Assembly: GCF_009711935.1 (NCBI RefSeq)
Contig: NZ_VIKX01000265.1
Coordinates: 1 to 49,970, forward strand
Length of the DNA: 49,970 bases
Source of the DNA: Dolichospermum sp. UHCC 0259
GTDB taxonomy: Bacteria > Cyanobacteriota > Cyanobacteriia > Cyanobacteriales > Nostocaceae
Direction: 5' to 3'
Below are positions 7,646-15,297 of this stretch, piece by piece (position 1 is the stretch's first letter; the number at the start of each line of letters is the position of its first letter). Under the pieces are notes generated by a model that searched no databases, had not been told where the DNA came from, and was given only the letters and a program-made list of their open reading frames with translations. The position numbers and the translations under genes are program-made.

Positions 7646-8759
7646 TTAGGCATCAACTATCTGGTTTTCTTGCCGCAGATAGGCTTGAATAAACATATCC
7701 AGTTCACCATTCATAACATCGGTAATGGCTGTGGTTTCGATGTTGGTGCGGAGGTCTTTCACCATTTGGTAAGGATGAAATACATAGTTGCGGATTTGAT
7801 TACCCCAGGAAGCTTCAACCATATCACCGCGAATTTCGGCAATTTCTTGGGCGCGTTGTTCTTTGGCAATAATTAATAATTTCGCTTTGAGACGGGCGAG
7901 CGCTTTTTCTTTGTTTTGCAGTTGGGAACGTTCTTCTGTACACCGGACTGCTAGACCTGTGGGGAGGTGAACTATGCGGACTGCTGTTTCTACTTTGTTG
8001 ACGTTTTGTCCACCTTTACCGCCAGAACGGGTGGTGCTAATTTCTAAATCCTTCTCTGGTATGTCTAATTTGACGGTGTTATCTATTTGCGGCATGACTT
8101 CGATGCCGGCAAAGCTGGTTTGCCTTTTGCCGTTAGCATTGAAGGGAGAAATTCTCACGAGACGGTGAGTACCCATTTCGGAACGTAAGTAACCATAGGC
8201 ATAACGTCCGGTAATTTCTAGGGTGGCGGATTTGATTCCGGCTTCGTCACCTTCTGATTCTTCGGCTAGGGCAACTTTGTAACCATGATCTTCTGCCCAA
8301 CGGGTATACATCCGCATGAGCATAAATGCCCAGTCTTGTGCATCTGTCCCACCAGCACCGGCGTTAATTGTCAGGACTGCGCCTTTGTCATCGTAAGTGC
8401 CGGAAAGGAGTTGTTGTAGTTCCCATTGGTCTAGGTCATGATTGAGTTTGTTAATGGTAGATTCCGCTTCTTGCAATAGTGCTGTGTCGGTTTCTAGTTC
8501 CAATAGCTCAAGGACTGCTCTGGTATCATCTAAGTGAGAATGCCATTGATAATACTGATCTAAATGGGATTTTAGATCATTGAGTTCTTGTAGGGTGTTT
8601 TGTGCCTGGGTTTGATCTTCCCAAAATTCTGTTTGGGCGGAAATTTGTTCTAAGTCGTGAATTTTGGCTTTGAGTGCGGGTACGTCAAAGATAGTCCTGG
8701 GTTTTACCCAGGCGGCTAGACAATGTTTCGATTTCGCGTTTTAGTTCTAATACGTCCAT
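7646..8759 (-). CDS. prfB: Peptide chain release factor 2, programmed +1 frameshift
   Basis: Release factor 2 ends translation at UGA and UAA. A short first frame starts at ATG 8759 and codes 24 residues ending in TQDYL. It then meets TGA at 8687-8685. Skipping one base at CTT-TGA-C moves into the frame that runs without stop to 7646, for about 370 residues in total, normal for RF2. The second frame carries the stop-recognition tripeptide SPF (ISPFNANGK) and the catalytic GGQ in [11 protein letters not shown]. There is no ATG at the start of the long frame, so the frameshift is needed for a full protein. It gives autoregulation by RF2 level, as known for most bacterial prfB genes. Confidence 0.96.
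8684..8698 (-). promoter_or_regulatory. Programmed +1 frameshift site of prfB
   Basis: The minus strand reads AGGAC-TAT-CTT-TGA-C. It has the slippery CTT codon, in-frame TGA followed by C (poor termination context), and an internal Shine-Dalgarno-like AGGA just upstream, as in the known E. coli prfB site. Slow termination when RF2 is scarce favours the shift and restores RF2. Confidence 0.94.
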
Positions 8760-8873
8760 AATTTTGACTCAAGTTAACAGAACTTGAGATTTCTCAAAAG
8801 ATCATTTGTAATTTGTATTTTAGATTTTACCTGGATTTTGGTAAAGTTTCAGGTTTTTTTAAGGAGGAGGTAG

Positions 8874-8892
8874 GGGCGCAGGGCCTGCGCCC
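8874..8892. repeat. GC-rich dispersed palindrome
   Basis: Nine-base arms GGGCGCAGG and CCTGCGCCC around a single G. It stands four bases beyond the stop of the TPR kinase gene and upstream of prfB. It could act as a transcription stop for the kinase, but no T run follows on the minus strand. A GC-rich palindrome in AT-rich DNA suggests a mobile small repeat. Confidence 0.75.
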
Positions 8893-8896
8893 AAAA

Positions 8897-10966
8897 TTAG
8901 AAGTTGGGGGGGAATTTTGGGGTGTTTTGGGCTTTGGTGCGGGCTTCTATGGCTTGTTGGTAGTCTGGTTTATATTCTATGGCTTTGTCGTAGGAGGCGA
9001 TCGCCTGTTGGTATTGTTGCAAATTTAACAAGGCATTGCCTTTACTGTACCAACTTTCATAATGATTGGGTTGATAACGGATGGCTTTATTATAGGAGGC
9101 GATCGCTTCTTGATATTTTTGTAAATTGTATTGTGTGTTCCCTAAATTATACCATACTAAATAATCATTTCCCTTTAAACTAATAGCTTTTTTATAAGAT
9201 TCTATTGCTTCTGGATAGCGTTTAACTTGATGTAATGCCCAACCTCGATTATACCAAGCTTGATATTGTTGAGGATTGATTTCAATCACTTGGCTAAAGG
9301 AATCAATTGCTTCTGGATATCTGCGTAATGTCATTAATATATTACTTCTTGATAACCAAGCTGCGGAGTTATTTGGATTATACTGCACTGTTTGATCATA
9401 AGCTTGTAAAGCCAATTCATAACGATTTAAATTAACTAAGCAATTACCCAAGTTGTACCAAGCTAATTCATGATCAGATTTTAATTCTACGGTTTTTTTG
9501 TAGGACGTAATTGCCTCTTCATATTGTTTAAGGTTTTGCAATGCTAATCCTTTTTTGTACCATAATTCATGATTATCAGATTGCAAATTAATCGCTTGTT
9601 CATAAGCTTTAATTGCATCATTATATTGATTTTTCTTGATAAGAATATCCCCTTTAAGTTGCCAAACTTGAGGGTCATCATTTTTGAGTTGTAAAGCTTT
9701 ATCTACAGTAGCAATTGCTTCTGAATAACGTTGGAGTCTGACTAAAACAAAACCTCGATTAGTCCAAGCTTCTAAATAATTGGGTTGAATTTGAATGGCT
9801 TGATCATAAGCTTTTAAAGATTCTTGATATTTCTTTAATTGAAATAATGCTTTCCCTTGACCATATAAAGCTTGAGGATAATCAGGTTTGATATCTATGG
9901 CTTTTTCATAAGTTGCTAAGGCTTCTTCATAGCGTTGTAATTGAATGAGAGTATTACCCTGATTATATAATTCTATAGCATTTTCATTATTCAGGCGATT
10001 CAGCATAAATATTGCGCCGAAACTACCAATACCTAAAACAAATATTCCTAATAGGAATTTCCAGAATATCTTTTGGTTATTTTTGGGATTTTTTAATTGA
10101 TTTGGTAAGGTAGCAGGGGAAATAATGATTGTTCCCGATGTGTTTTTATTTAATTCTTGTAAAGCTTGTAATGCTATTGTTGCGGAAGCAAAACGTTGAC
10201 GAAAATCATAACAGATCATCTGATTTAAAAATTGGGCAAATTCTGGAGAGACGGTGGCAAATTTTTCCCAAATAATTTCATTTGTTTCCACATCTTTCTC
10301 TAATTGATCAGGTGATAATCCAGTTAAAGCTTGAATAGCAATAATCCCCAAAGCATAGATATCACTACTAAATTTTGGTGTTCCTTGTGCTTGTTCTCCA
10401 GGAGTATAACCGGGTGTGCCAATAGCCACAGTAGATTTAGTAATGTCTGGAGAATTTACCAATTTTGTCGTAATTTGTTTGACTGCACCAAAATCAATTA
10501 GAATTAGTTTATTATCTTGTTCTCGTCTGAGAATATTTCGAGGATTAACATCACGATGAATTACCTTTTGTTGATGGACAAAATCCAAAATTTCTAAAAT
10601 TTCTTGTAAGAGAGAAATTACCTGATCTTGAGTAAAAATTACACCGGATTTTAATTCTTGACTGAGATCATTACCAATAATCAGTTCTTGAACCAGATAA
10701 AATTCGGCATTTTCTTCAAAGTAAGCTAAAAGTTGGGGAATGCGATCGTGATTTCCTAATTTGTATAAAACTTGAGCTTCTGTATCAAATAACCTCCTAG
10801 CTACTTCTAAAGTGGCAATATCCGTAGACTGAGGTTTGAGTTTCTTAACTACACACTGAGGAGAGCCTGGTAATTGAGTATCATTAGCAACATAAGTTTC
10901 ACCAAATCCGCCACCTCCCAGGTAATTGGTGATTTGGTATCTGCCTACAAGGGTGTTTCCTAGCAT
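8897..10966 (-). CDS. Serine/threonine protein kinase with ten TPRs
   Basis: A 689-residue membrane-anchored kinase. Residues 1-270 form a Hanks-type kinase: the glycine loop is LGGGGFGETY, the ATP Lys is in CVVKKL, the catalytic loop is HRDVNPRN, the metal motif is IDFGAVKQ, and the activation segment includes GTPGYTPGEQ. The catalytic-loop Lys usual in Ser/Thr kinases (HRDxKPxN) is Asn here, so activity may be altered. A single membrane helix (about 300-325, LLGIFVLGIGSFGAIFML) precedes ten tandem tetratricopeptide repeats that reach the C-terminus, probably on the far side of the membrane as a protein-binding sensor. ATG start at 10966. It is divergent from the rhomboid gene across 119 bases. 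Confidence 0.93.
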   Translation of the reverse strand: MLGNTLVGRYQITNYLGGGGFGETYVANDTQLPGSPQCVVKKLKPQSTDIATLEVARRLFDTEAQVLYKLGNHDRIPQLLAYFEENAEFYLVQELIIGNDLSQELKSGVIFTQDQVISLLQEILEILDFVHQQKVIHRDVNPRNILRREQDNKLILIDFGAVKQITTKLVNSPDITKSTVAIGTPGYTPGEQAQGTPKFSSDIYALGIIAIQALTGLSPDQLEKDVETNEIIWEKFATVSPEFAQFLNQMICYDFRQRFASATIALQALQELNKNTSGTIIISPATLPNQLKNPKNNQKIFWKFLLGIFVLGIGSFGAIFMLNRLNNENAIELYNQGNTLIQLQRYEEALATYEKAIDIKPDYPQALYGQGKALFQLKKYQESLKAYDQAIQIQPNYLEAWTNRGFVLVRLQRYSEAIATVDKALQLKNDDPQVWQLKGDILIKKNQYNDAIKAYEQAINLQSDNHELWYKKGLALQNLKQYEEAITSYKKTVELKSDHELAWYNLGNCLVNLNRYELALQAYDQTVQYNPNNSAAWLSRSNILMTLRRYPEAIDSFSQVIEINPQQYQAWYNRGWALHQVKRYPEAIESYKKAISLKGNDYLVWYNLGNTQYNLQKYQEAIASYNKAIRYQPNHYESWYSKGNALLNLQQYQQAIASYDKAIEYKPDYQQAIEARTKAQNTPKFPPNF

Positions 10967-11085
10967 TTCCTGAGCCTATTTGACTATTGTGTTACATTAT
11001 GACAATATTGCCATACAAAAATGAGGAGATGGGGAAAAATATTAATTAGTAGTTAAAAATCAGTAACTCAAATGTTAAAATCAAG

Positions 11086-11787
11086 ATGATTCCTATAGAT
11101 GATAATATTCGCAGTTGGCAAAAGCCTATTATTAATTATTGGTTGATTGGGATTAATGTAGTCATATTTTTCTGGGAAATTACATTAAATTGGAGTAATG
11201 AATTAGGAAATTTAATTAATAATTGGGGAATTATTCCATCTCAAATAAATATTGCAATTGCTAACGCTTTTTTTTATAATTCTGCGGCTTGGGTAATTGT
11301 ATTTTGGCGGCTACTTTCTTTACTTGTATCGCTGTTTCTGCACGGCAGTTTCAGCCAAATTTTAGGAAATATGCTGTTTTTATGGGTATTTGGAAAAACG
11401 GTAGAAAGTATTTTAGGACATAAACAATATTTACTCCTTTATTTAACTTCTGGCTTTTTTTGTGGCATTGTCCAAATTATTCTATCCTCCGATTTAACCA
11501 TTCCTATTATTGGTGCTAATGGAGCGATCGCATCTATTTTAGGTGCATATCTGATCAAGTTTCCCCAGGCAAAGATATATTCGGTTTTGACTTTATTGGT
11601 TTTGTATATCCCTGTAGAAGTACCAGCTATTTTGTATTTATTTTGGTGGTTTATCCAGCAGTCATTTTATGGTATAGGGAGTTTAAATATGGCGGGTGGT
11701 AGTTCCTTCTCTAGCGTTAGTTATTGGGGACAAATTGCAGCTTTAGTGACAGGTGCAGCTTTTATGAAAATCAGACAAAGGCTTTAA
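11086..11787 (+). CDS. Rhomboid-fold membrane protein lacking catalytic dyad
   Basis: A 233-residue protein with about six or seven membrane helices and the rhomboid pattern: WRLLSLLVSLFLHGSFSQ followed by ILGNMLFLWVFGKTVE, GANGAIASILGAY, and a last helix WGQIAALVTG. In active rhomboid proteases the fourth helix has GxSG and the sixth has a His in W-x-H-xx-G. Here the Ser is Asn145 and the His is Gln216. Both catalytic residues are gone, so it is probably a non-proteolytic rhomboid pseudoprotease. The HxxxN oxyanion region is kept (HGSFSQILGN). It diverges from the TPR kinase gene and may share its promoter region. Confidence 0.85.
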   Translation: MIPIDDNIRSWQKPIINYWLIGINVVIFFWEITLNWSNELGNLINNWGIIPSQINIAIANAFFYNSAAWVIVFWRLLSLLVSLFLHGSFSQILGNMLFLWVFGKTVESILGHKQYLLLYLTSGFFCGIVQIILSSDLTIPIIGANGAIASILGAYLIKFPQAKIYSVLTLLVLYIPVEVPAILYLFWWFIQQSFYGIGSLNMAGGSSFSSVSYWGQIAALVTGAAFMKIRQRL

Positions 11788-11840
11788 GTTATTATGATTT
11801 GTATGTAAGACTGCACAGAATCATCAAATCCATCAATTCA

Positions 11841-11870
11841 TCCGAATTTATCTGCGTTTATCTGCGTTTA
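11841..11870. repeat. Dispersed TTTATCTGCG repeat
   Basis: Two tandem copies of TTATCTGCGT after a degenerate one. The reverse-complement version (ACGCAGATGA repeated) occurs at 24521-24560. It lies in the 171-base gap between the rhomboid gene and thrB. Confidence 0.7.
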
Positions 11871-11958
11871 ATAATTCTTGATATCTTATTCCATATCTTA
11901 AATTTCGTATAAGGAAGTAAAATGGGGTAGTTCATATTGGAATTGTCAATTAACTTCA

Positions 11959-12873
11959 ATGTCTGTAGTTTCTAGCATTACTGTGAAAGTTCCCGCGACG
12001 ACGGCGAATTTGGGACCAGGATTTGATTGTATAGGTGCAGCTTTAAAGCTGTATAACGAATTTAAGTTTACTATTCTTGATGCAGATGAGTTAATTATTC
12101 AAGTTTCCGGTTTAGAAGCAGCAAAGGTACAAACTGATGAGACTAATCTTTTGTATCAGGCGTTTATAAATTTATATAAACATATAGAGAAAACACCACC
12201 AGCGGTGAAAATAGAAATTAAGTTGGGTGTACCTTTAGCGCGAGGTTTGGGTAGTTCTGCGACTGCTATTGTTGGGGGGTTAGTTGCTGCCAATGAGTTA
12301 GCTGGTTCGCCGTTGTCTGAGTTACAGGTGATGGAATTAGCGATCGCAATGGAAGGACATCCTGATAATGTAGTACCAGCGTTATTAGGTGGCTGTCGTC
12401 TGGCTGCTACCAGCAAAAAAGGTTGGGAAATTTGCGATATTCTCTGGCATCGAGATATAGTTCCAGTGGTAGCAATTCCTAATTTTGAGCTATCAACCGC
12501 CGAAGCACGAAAGGTTGTCCCTACAGAAGTCAGTCGTGCTGATGCAATTTTCAATATTTCTCATTTGGGTTTATTATTGCGGGGTTTAGCCACGAATCGG
12601 GAAGAATGGTTAACAGCCGCTTTGCAAGATAAATTACATCAACCCTATCGCCAATCCTTAATTCCTGGTTATGATGCGGTTCAGGCGGCGGCTGTGGCTG
12701 CTGGTGCGTATGGCATGGTAATTAGTGGCGCAGGCCCCACACTTTTAGCTTTAGTAGATACAAATTGTGCAAAATTGGTAGAAACAGCAATGGCAAATGC
12801 CTGGACGACAATGGGTATGAACTCAATTGTGCGATCGCTCCCCCTAGATCCGCAAGGGGCGGTAATTTTGTAA
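11959..12873 (+). CDS. thrB: Homoserine kinase
   Basis: A 304-residue GHMP-family kinase that phosphorylates L-homoserine with ATP, the step before threonine synthase. N-terminal VPATTANLGPGFDCIG, the ATP loop PLARGLGSSATAIVGG near residues 92-107, EGHPDNV and the C-terminal SGAGPTLLAL are all typical of ThrB. ATG start. No hom or thrC gene is adjacent, which is common in cyanobacteria. It contains a HIP1 site. Confidence 0.96.
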   Translation: MSVVSSITVKVPATTANLGPGFDCIGAALKLYNEFKFTILDADELIIQVSGLEAAKVQTDETNLLYQAFINLYKHIEKTPPAVKIEIKLGVPLARGLGSSATAIVGGLVAANELAGSPLSELQVMELAIAMEGHPDNVVPALLGGCRLAATSKKGWEICDILWHRDIVPVVAIPNFELSTAEARKVVPTEVSRADAIFNISHLGLLLRGLATNREEWLTAALQDKLHQPYRQSLIPGYDAVQAAAVAAGAYGMVISGAGPTLLALVDTNCAKLVETAMANAWTTMGMNSIVRSLPLDPQGAVIL

Positions 12874-12910
12874 TAAGAAAAGGGCGTTACTGATTTCGGG
12901 TATGATTTCG

Positions 12911-12950
12911 ATTTATTAGCGATAGCGAAGCGCTCCGTAGGAATCGCTAA
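12911..12950. repeat. Dispersed repeat flanking the toxin-antitoxin cassette, left
   Basis: Core GATAGCGAAGCGCTCCGTAG, bounded by TTAGCGAT and ATCGCTAA arms (12916-12923 and 12943-12950). The inverted counterpart at 13881-13915 shares TTATTAG, GATAG-GAAGCG and TCCGTAGGAATC, so the two copies bracket the DUF433/DUF5615 genes. Confidence 0.8.
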
Positions 12951-12999
12951 ACTACTAAATGACAAGTATTTCAGATTATTAGATTTTTATTTTCATACC

Positions 13000-13191
13000 T
13001 TGATTCAGAAACGCCTTCTTTTAATTATTGATGATTTGAGTGATGAACAAAAGGACATAATGACTAATGTAATTCGAGCATTTAAACTTGAGAATGGTGA
13101 GAGTATAGAGTTTATTTCTTATATTGTCAGACTTGAACAGCCTATTCATATTTCAAATGCTGATGCCGAATATGCTTTATCAGTTCAGTAA
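13000..13191 (+). CDS. Small hypothetical protein
   Basis: A 63-residue frame starting at TTG, with no clear ribosome site. The frame is open further upstream through the dispersed repeat but has no ATG there, so the start is unsure and the gene could be a 5'-damaged remnant. The sequence is mixed charged/hydrophobic with no membrane helix. I recognise no family. It precedes the toxin-antitoxin pair inside the repeat-bounded cassette. Confidence 0.35.
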   Translation: MIQKRLLLIIDDLSDEQKDIMTNVIRAFKLENGESIEFISYIVRLEQPIHISNADAEYALSVQ

Positions 13192-13310
13192 TAAAAAATA
13201 CTGCGATCGCCGCCTTTGTAGATTAGATTGACAAAAGAAAACTCAACAAATAAAGGCTTCTACCCCTAAAATAGAAACAAACGAGTAAATTTAATTTTCT
13301 CCGATTAATT

Positions 13311-13541
13311 ATGAACTACCGAGATTACATCACGATTGAAGCAAATAAACGCGGTGGTAAGCCTTGCGTGCGGGGTTTGCGGATAACTGTTTATGAAGTG
13401 CTTGAGTACCTAGCTTCTGATATGACAGAAGCAGAGATACTTGAAGACTTTCCTGATCTAACGCGGGAAGATTTTAAAGCCTGTATCGCTTATGCGGCTG
13501 ACCGGGAGCGTCGGTTTATGACTGTGCCAATATCCGCATGA
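13311..13541 (+). CDS. DUF433 protein, probable antitoxin
   Basis: A 76-residue protein with the DUF433 pattern: GGKPCVRGLRITVYEVLEYLA and ILEDFPDLTREDFKACIAYAADRE. DUF433 proteins carry a helix-turn-helix-like fold and are commonly the antitoxin or DNA-binding partner of DUF5615 PIN-like proteins. The downstream gene starts inside this stop codon (ATGA overlap), the usual arrangement for such pairs. ATG start. Confidence 0.9.
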   Translation: MNYRDYITIEANKRGGKPCVRGLRITVYEVLEYLASDMTEAEILEDFPDLTREDFKACIAYAADRERRFMTVPISA

Positions 13542-13870
13542 AATTACTTTTTGATGAAAATCTCTCTCCCAAATTGCCACTCCGTTTGACTGACCTTTTT
13601 CCAAATTCCCTCCACGTTCGAGATGTTGACATGAAATCAACTATCGATCCAATAGTTTGGGATTATGCAAAGTCCAATGATTTGATGATTGTCTCAAAAG
13701 ACGCGGATATGCACGACCTCAGCTTAGTATTTGGGAATCCACCCAAAGTTATTTGGATTCGGCTTGGCAACTGTTCGACTTTACAGGTTGAAAATTTACT
13801 GCGTTGGAATTTTGATGCGATCGCATTATTCTACCACGACAAGTATTTATCACTGCTGTCCTTACCATAA
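13538..13870 (+). CDS. DUF5615 PIN-like protein, probable toxin
   Basis: A 110-residue protein with the PIN-like marks of DUF5615: LLFDENLSPKLPLRL at the N-terminus, HVRDVDM, the acidic stretch VSKDADMHD and VIWIRLGN. PIN-like proteins are metal-dependent RNases, and with the overlapping DUF433 gene this is probably a type II toxin-antitoxin module. The acidic residues Asp6, Glu7 and the Asp cluster near residue 57 are present, so it looks intact. Confidence 0.9.
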   Translation: MKLLFDENLSPKLPLRLTDLFPNSLHVRDVDMKSTIDPIVWDYAKSNDLMIVSKDADMHDLSLVFGNPPKVIWIRLGNCSTLQVENLLRWNFDAIALFYHDKYLSLLSLP

Positions 13871-13880
13871 AACTCTGGTT

Positions 13881-13915
13881 GATTCCTACGGATCGCTTCA
13901 CTATCCCACTAATAA
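13881..13915. repeat. Dispersed repeat flanking the toxin-antitoxin cassette, right
   Basis: Reverse-complement orientation relative to the copy at 12911-12950: the minus strand reads TTATTAG, then GATAGTGAAGCGATCCGTAG and GAATC. It starts about 10 bases after the toxin stop codon. Confidence 0.8.
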
Positions 13916-13952
13916 CAATTAAATTAGTCAGGAGAAGACTAAAATTAGAATT

Positions 13953-14147
13953 ATGGGTAAAAATCAGGAAACCCGCAAAAAACTAAAAGGACAACATCAA
14001 GCCTGAGAATAACATCTCGAAAAAATTGCTAAAGAAAAGGAGAAACCAACAGAAGGACAAGATCAAGGTTTAATTGCCCATTGGGAGAAAACAGTGGCAA
14101 ATTGTCGCCAAAATATTGCGAAATTAGAAAGGAGATTAAGTAAATGA
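13953..14147 (+). pseudogene. Small charged ORF broken by two in-frame stops
   Basis: From ATG 13953 the frame codes 17 residues (Lys/Gln rich), then meets TGA (14004) and TAA (14010). It then continues open for 44 more codons of a Lys/Glu-rich, coiled-coil-like sequence (HLEKIAKEKEKP ... KLERRLSK) to a TGA that overlaps the next gene's ATG (ATGA). The continuity of composition across the stops and the coupled downstream start indicate a former gene of about 64 codons. Function unknown. Confidence 0.6.
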
Positions 14148-14380
14148 TAGAACTTTATAAAAATCCTTATGAACGATTAGAAATATTTCTGAATGAATAT
14201 CAACCCCAGCTAGAAAAAGCAATTCAAGCAATTCAAGCCATCAAACATACTGATCCTAATTCTGAAGAATTTTCCCAAGCACTTGCTGATCTTTATGCTT
14301 GTTTCACAGTCCTTGAACCCTATTCAGAAGGCATGGTAGAGGCAATTGATCAATTCACCGAAGATAGACCAGATGATTGA
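14144..14380 (+). CDS. Small hypothetical protein, acidic
   Basis: A 78-residue acidic, helix-rich protein with no membrane segment. Its AIQAIQAIK stretch is a three-residue internal repeat. The ATG overlaps the stop of the broken gene upstream, with GGAGA seven bases before it, so the two were probably translationally coupled. I do not recognise a family. Confidence 0.65.
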   Translation: MIELYKNPYERLEIFLNEYQPQLEKAIQAIQAIKHTDPNSEEFSQALADLYACFTVLEPYSEGMVEAIDQFTEDRPDD

Positions 14381-14436
14381 AAATTGAAGGATTAGTATAT
14401 TCTAAATTTTAGATTTTGGATTGGTAATTTGGTTGA

Positions 14437-14519
14437 TCAATAGCAATTACCAATTACCAATTACCCATCACCAATTACCAATTACCAATTACCAATTACC
14501 AATTACCCATCACCAATCA
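14437..14519. repeat. STRR: CAATTAC heptamers
   Basis: About eleven heptamers, mostly CAATTAC with CATCACC variants. The array ends six bases before the ATG of the coiled-coil gene, so the 5' leader of that gene is essentially repeat. Confidence 0.92.
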
Positions 14520-14525
14520 TCATAT

Positions 14526-15038
14526 ATGGAAAAAATCCAGTCAGAAATAGCAGCACTGAAATCTCAAATCCAATCACTCCAACAAGAACGCGCTGCACTG
14601 ACTAATCATCATGTAGAATCCGGTGAAAACGACTCACCCCTAGCCATAGTTGAAGCTTACCGCCGTCAAGCCAGAGAAAACGTCCAACTGTCTGCCGAAC
14701 TTAAAGGCATAGACGATGCCATATATTACCTAGAAAAGCAAATACAACAAAGAAAAGCCCATCTTAATCGGTATTTGCCAATGTCTATCCGCATCTCCCA
14801 ACAACAAGAACAGCTAGAAGAAGCCAAAAAAATTGCTCAAATTCATGCCGAACGAGTTAATGAACTAGCTGGGGAACTAGCCAAAGAAATTAAACTCCTC
14901 AAAACCTGCGCCGATGAACTTAGTCCCATGTATTGGCAAGTTTACTACAAACCTTTCATTACAGGCTTTAAGACCATTTCCGTCCCTTTCGTCAGATCAG
15001 ATGGAGATGTATGGATGATTGTCAACCGTATCGTTTAA
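14526..15038 (+). CDS. Coiled-coil hypothetical protein
   Basis: A 170-residue soluble protein, largely helical. Residues 1-25 and about 60-125 look like coiled coil (Gln/Glu/Lys-rich heptads such as LKSQIQSLQQERAAL). The C-terminal 40 residues are more globular (YWQVYYKPFITGFKTI). The frame is open upstream to 14421, but that part is translated CAATTAC repeat, so the ATG at 14526 is preferred. No family recognised. A good terminator follows about 60 bases after the stop. Confidence 0.75.
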   Translation: MEKIQSEIAALKSQIQSLQQERAALTNHHVESGENDSPLAIVEAYRRQARENVQLSAELKGIDDAIYYLEKQIQQRKAHLNRYLPMSIRISQQQEQLEEAKKIAQIHAERVNELAGELAKEIKLLKTCADELSPMYWQVYYKPFITGFKTISVPFVRSDGDVWMIVNRIV

Positions 15039-15098
15039 GAAACAGAGATAACTTTGATAAAAATTCAATTTATCCTTAAGCTGCCCATTATAAATACA

Positions 15099-15126
15099 AA
15101 CAGCGATATTAGTCGCTGTTTTTTTT
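15099..15126 (+). terminator. Rho-independent terminator
   Basis: Stem AACAGCGA/TCGCTGTT (15099-15106 and 15113-15120) with a 6-base loop, running into eight T residues (15119-15126). It lies downstream of the coiled-coil gene and upstream of ndhD, so it should separate the two transcripts. Confidence 0.88.
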
Positions 15127-15297
15127 GTTGACGTTGCAAAAATTTACATTTAGAATAGACTCGCAGACTAATTTAGTAAGTATTTATTACTATCTGTCCT
15201 TCAAATTGGAAATCTTCATAAGAAATCGTTTACAGACGTAACGATTCCTTAATATAATGTAAACAAAAGCAAAACCAAAAATATATTGTCAACAGTG

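Noticed and set aside
8813-9183. Plus-strand frames opposite the TPR kinase
   Set aside because: Shadow frames of the TPR-coding minus strand, with no ribosome site and no family pattern.
14421-14525. N-terminal extension of the coiled-coil protein
   Set aside because: The extra residues are translated CAATTAC repeat. The ATG at 14526 opens onto the real protein.
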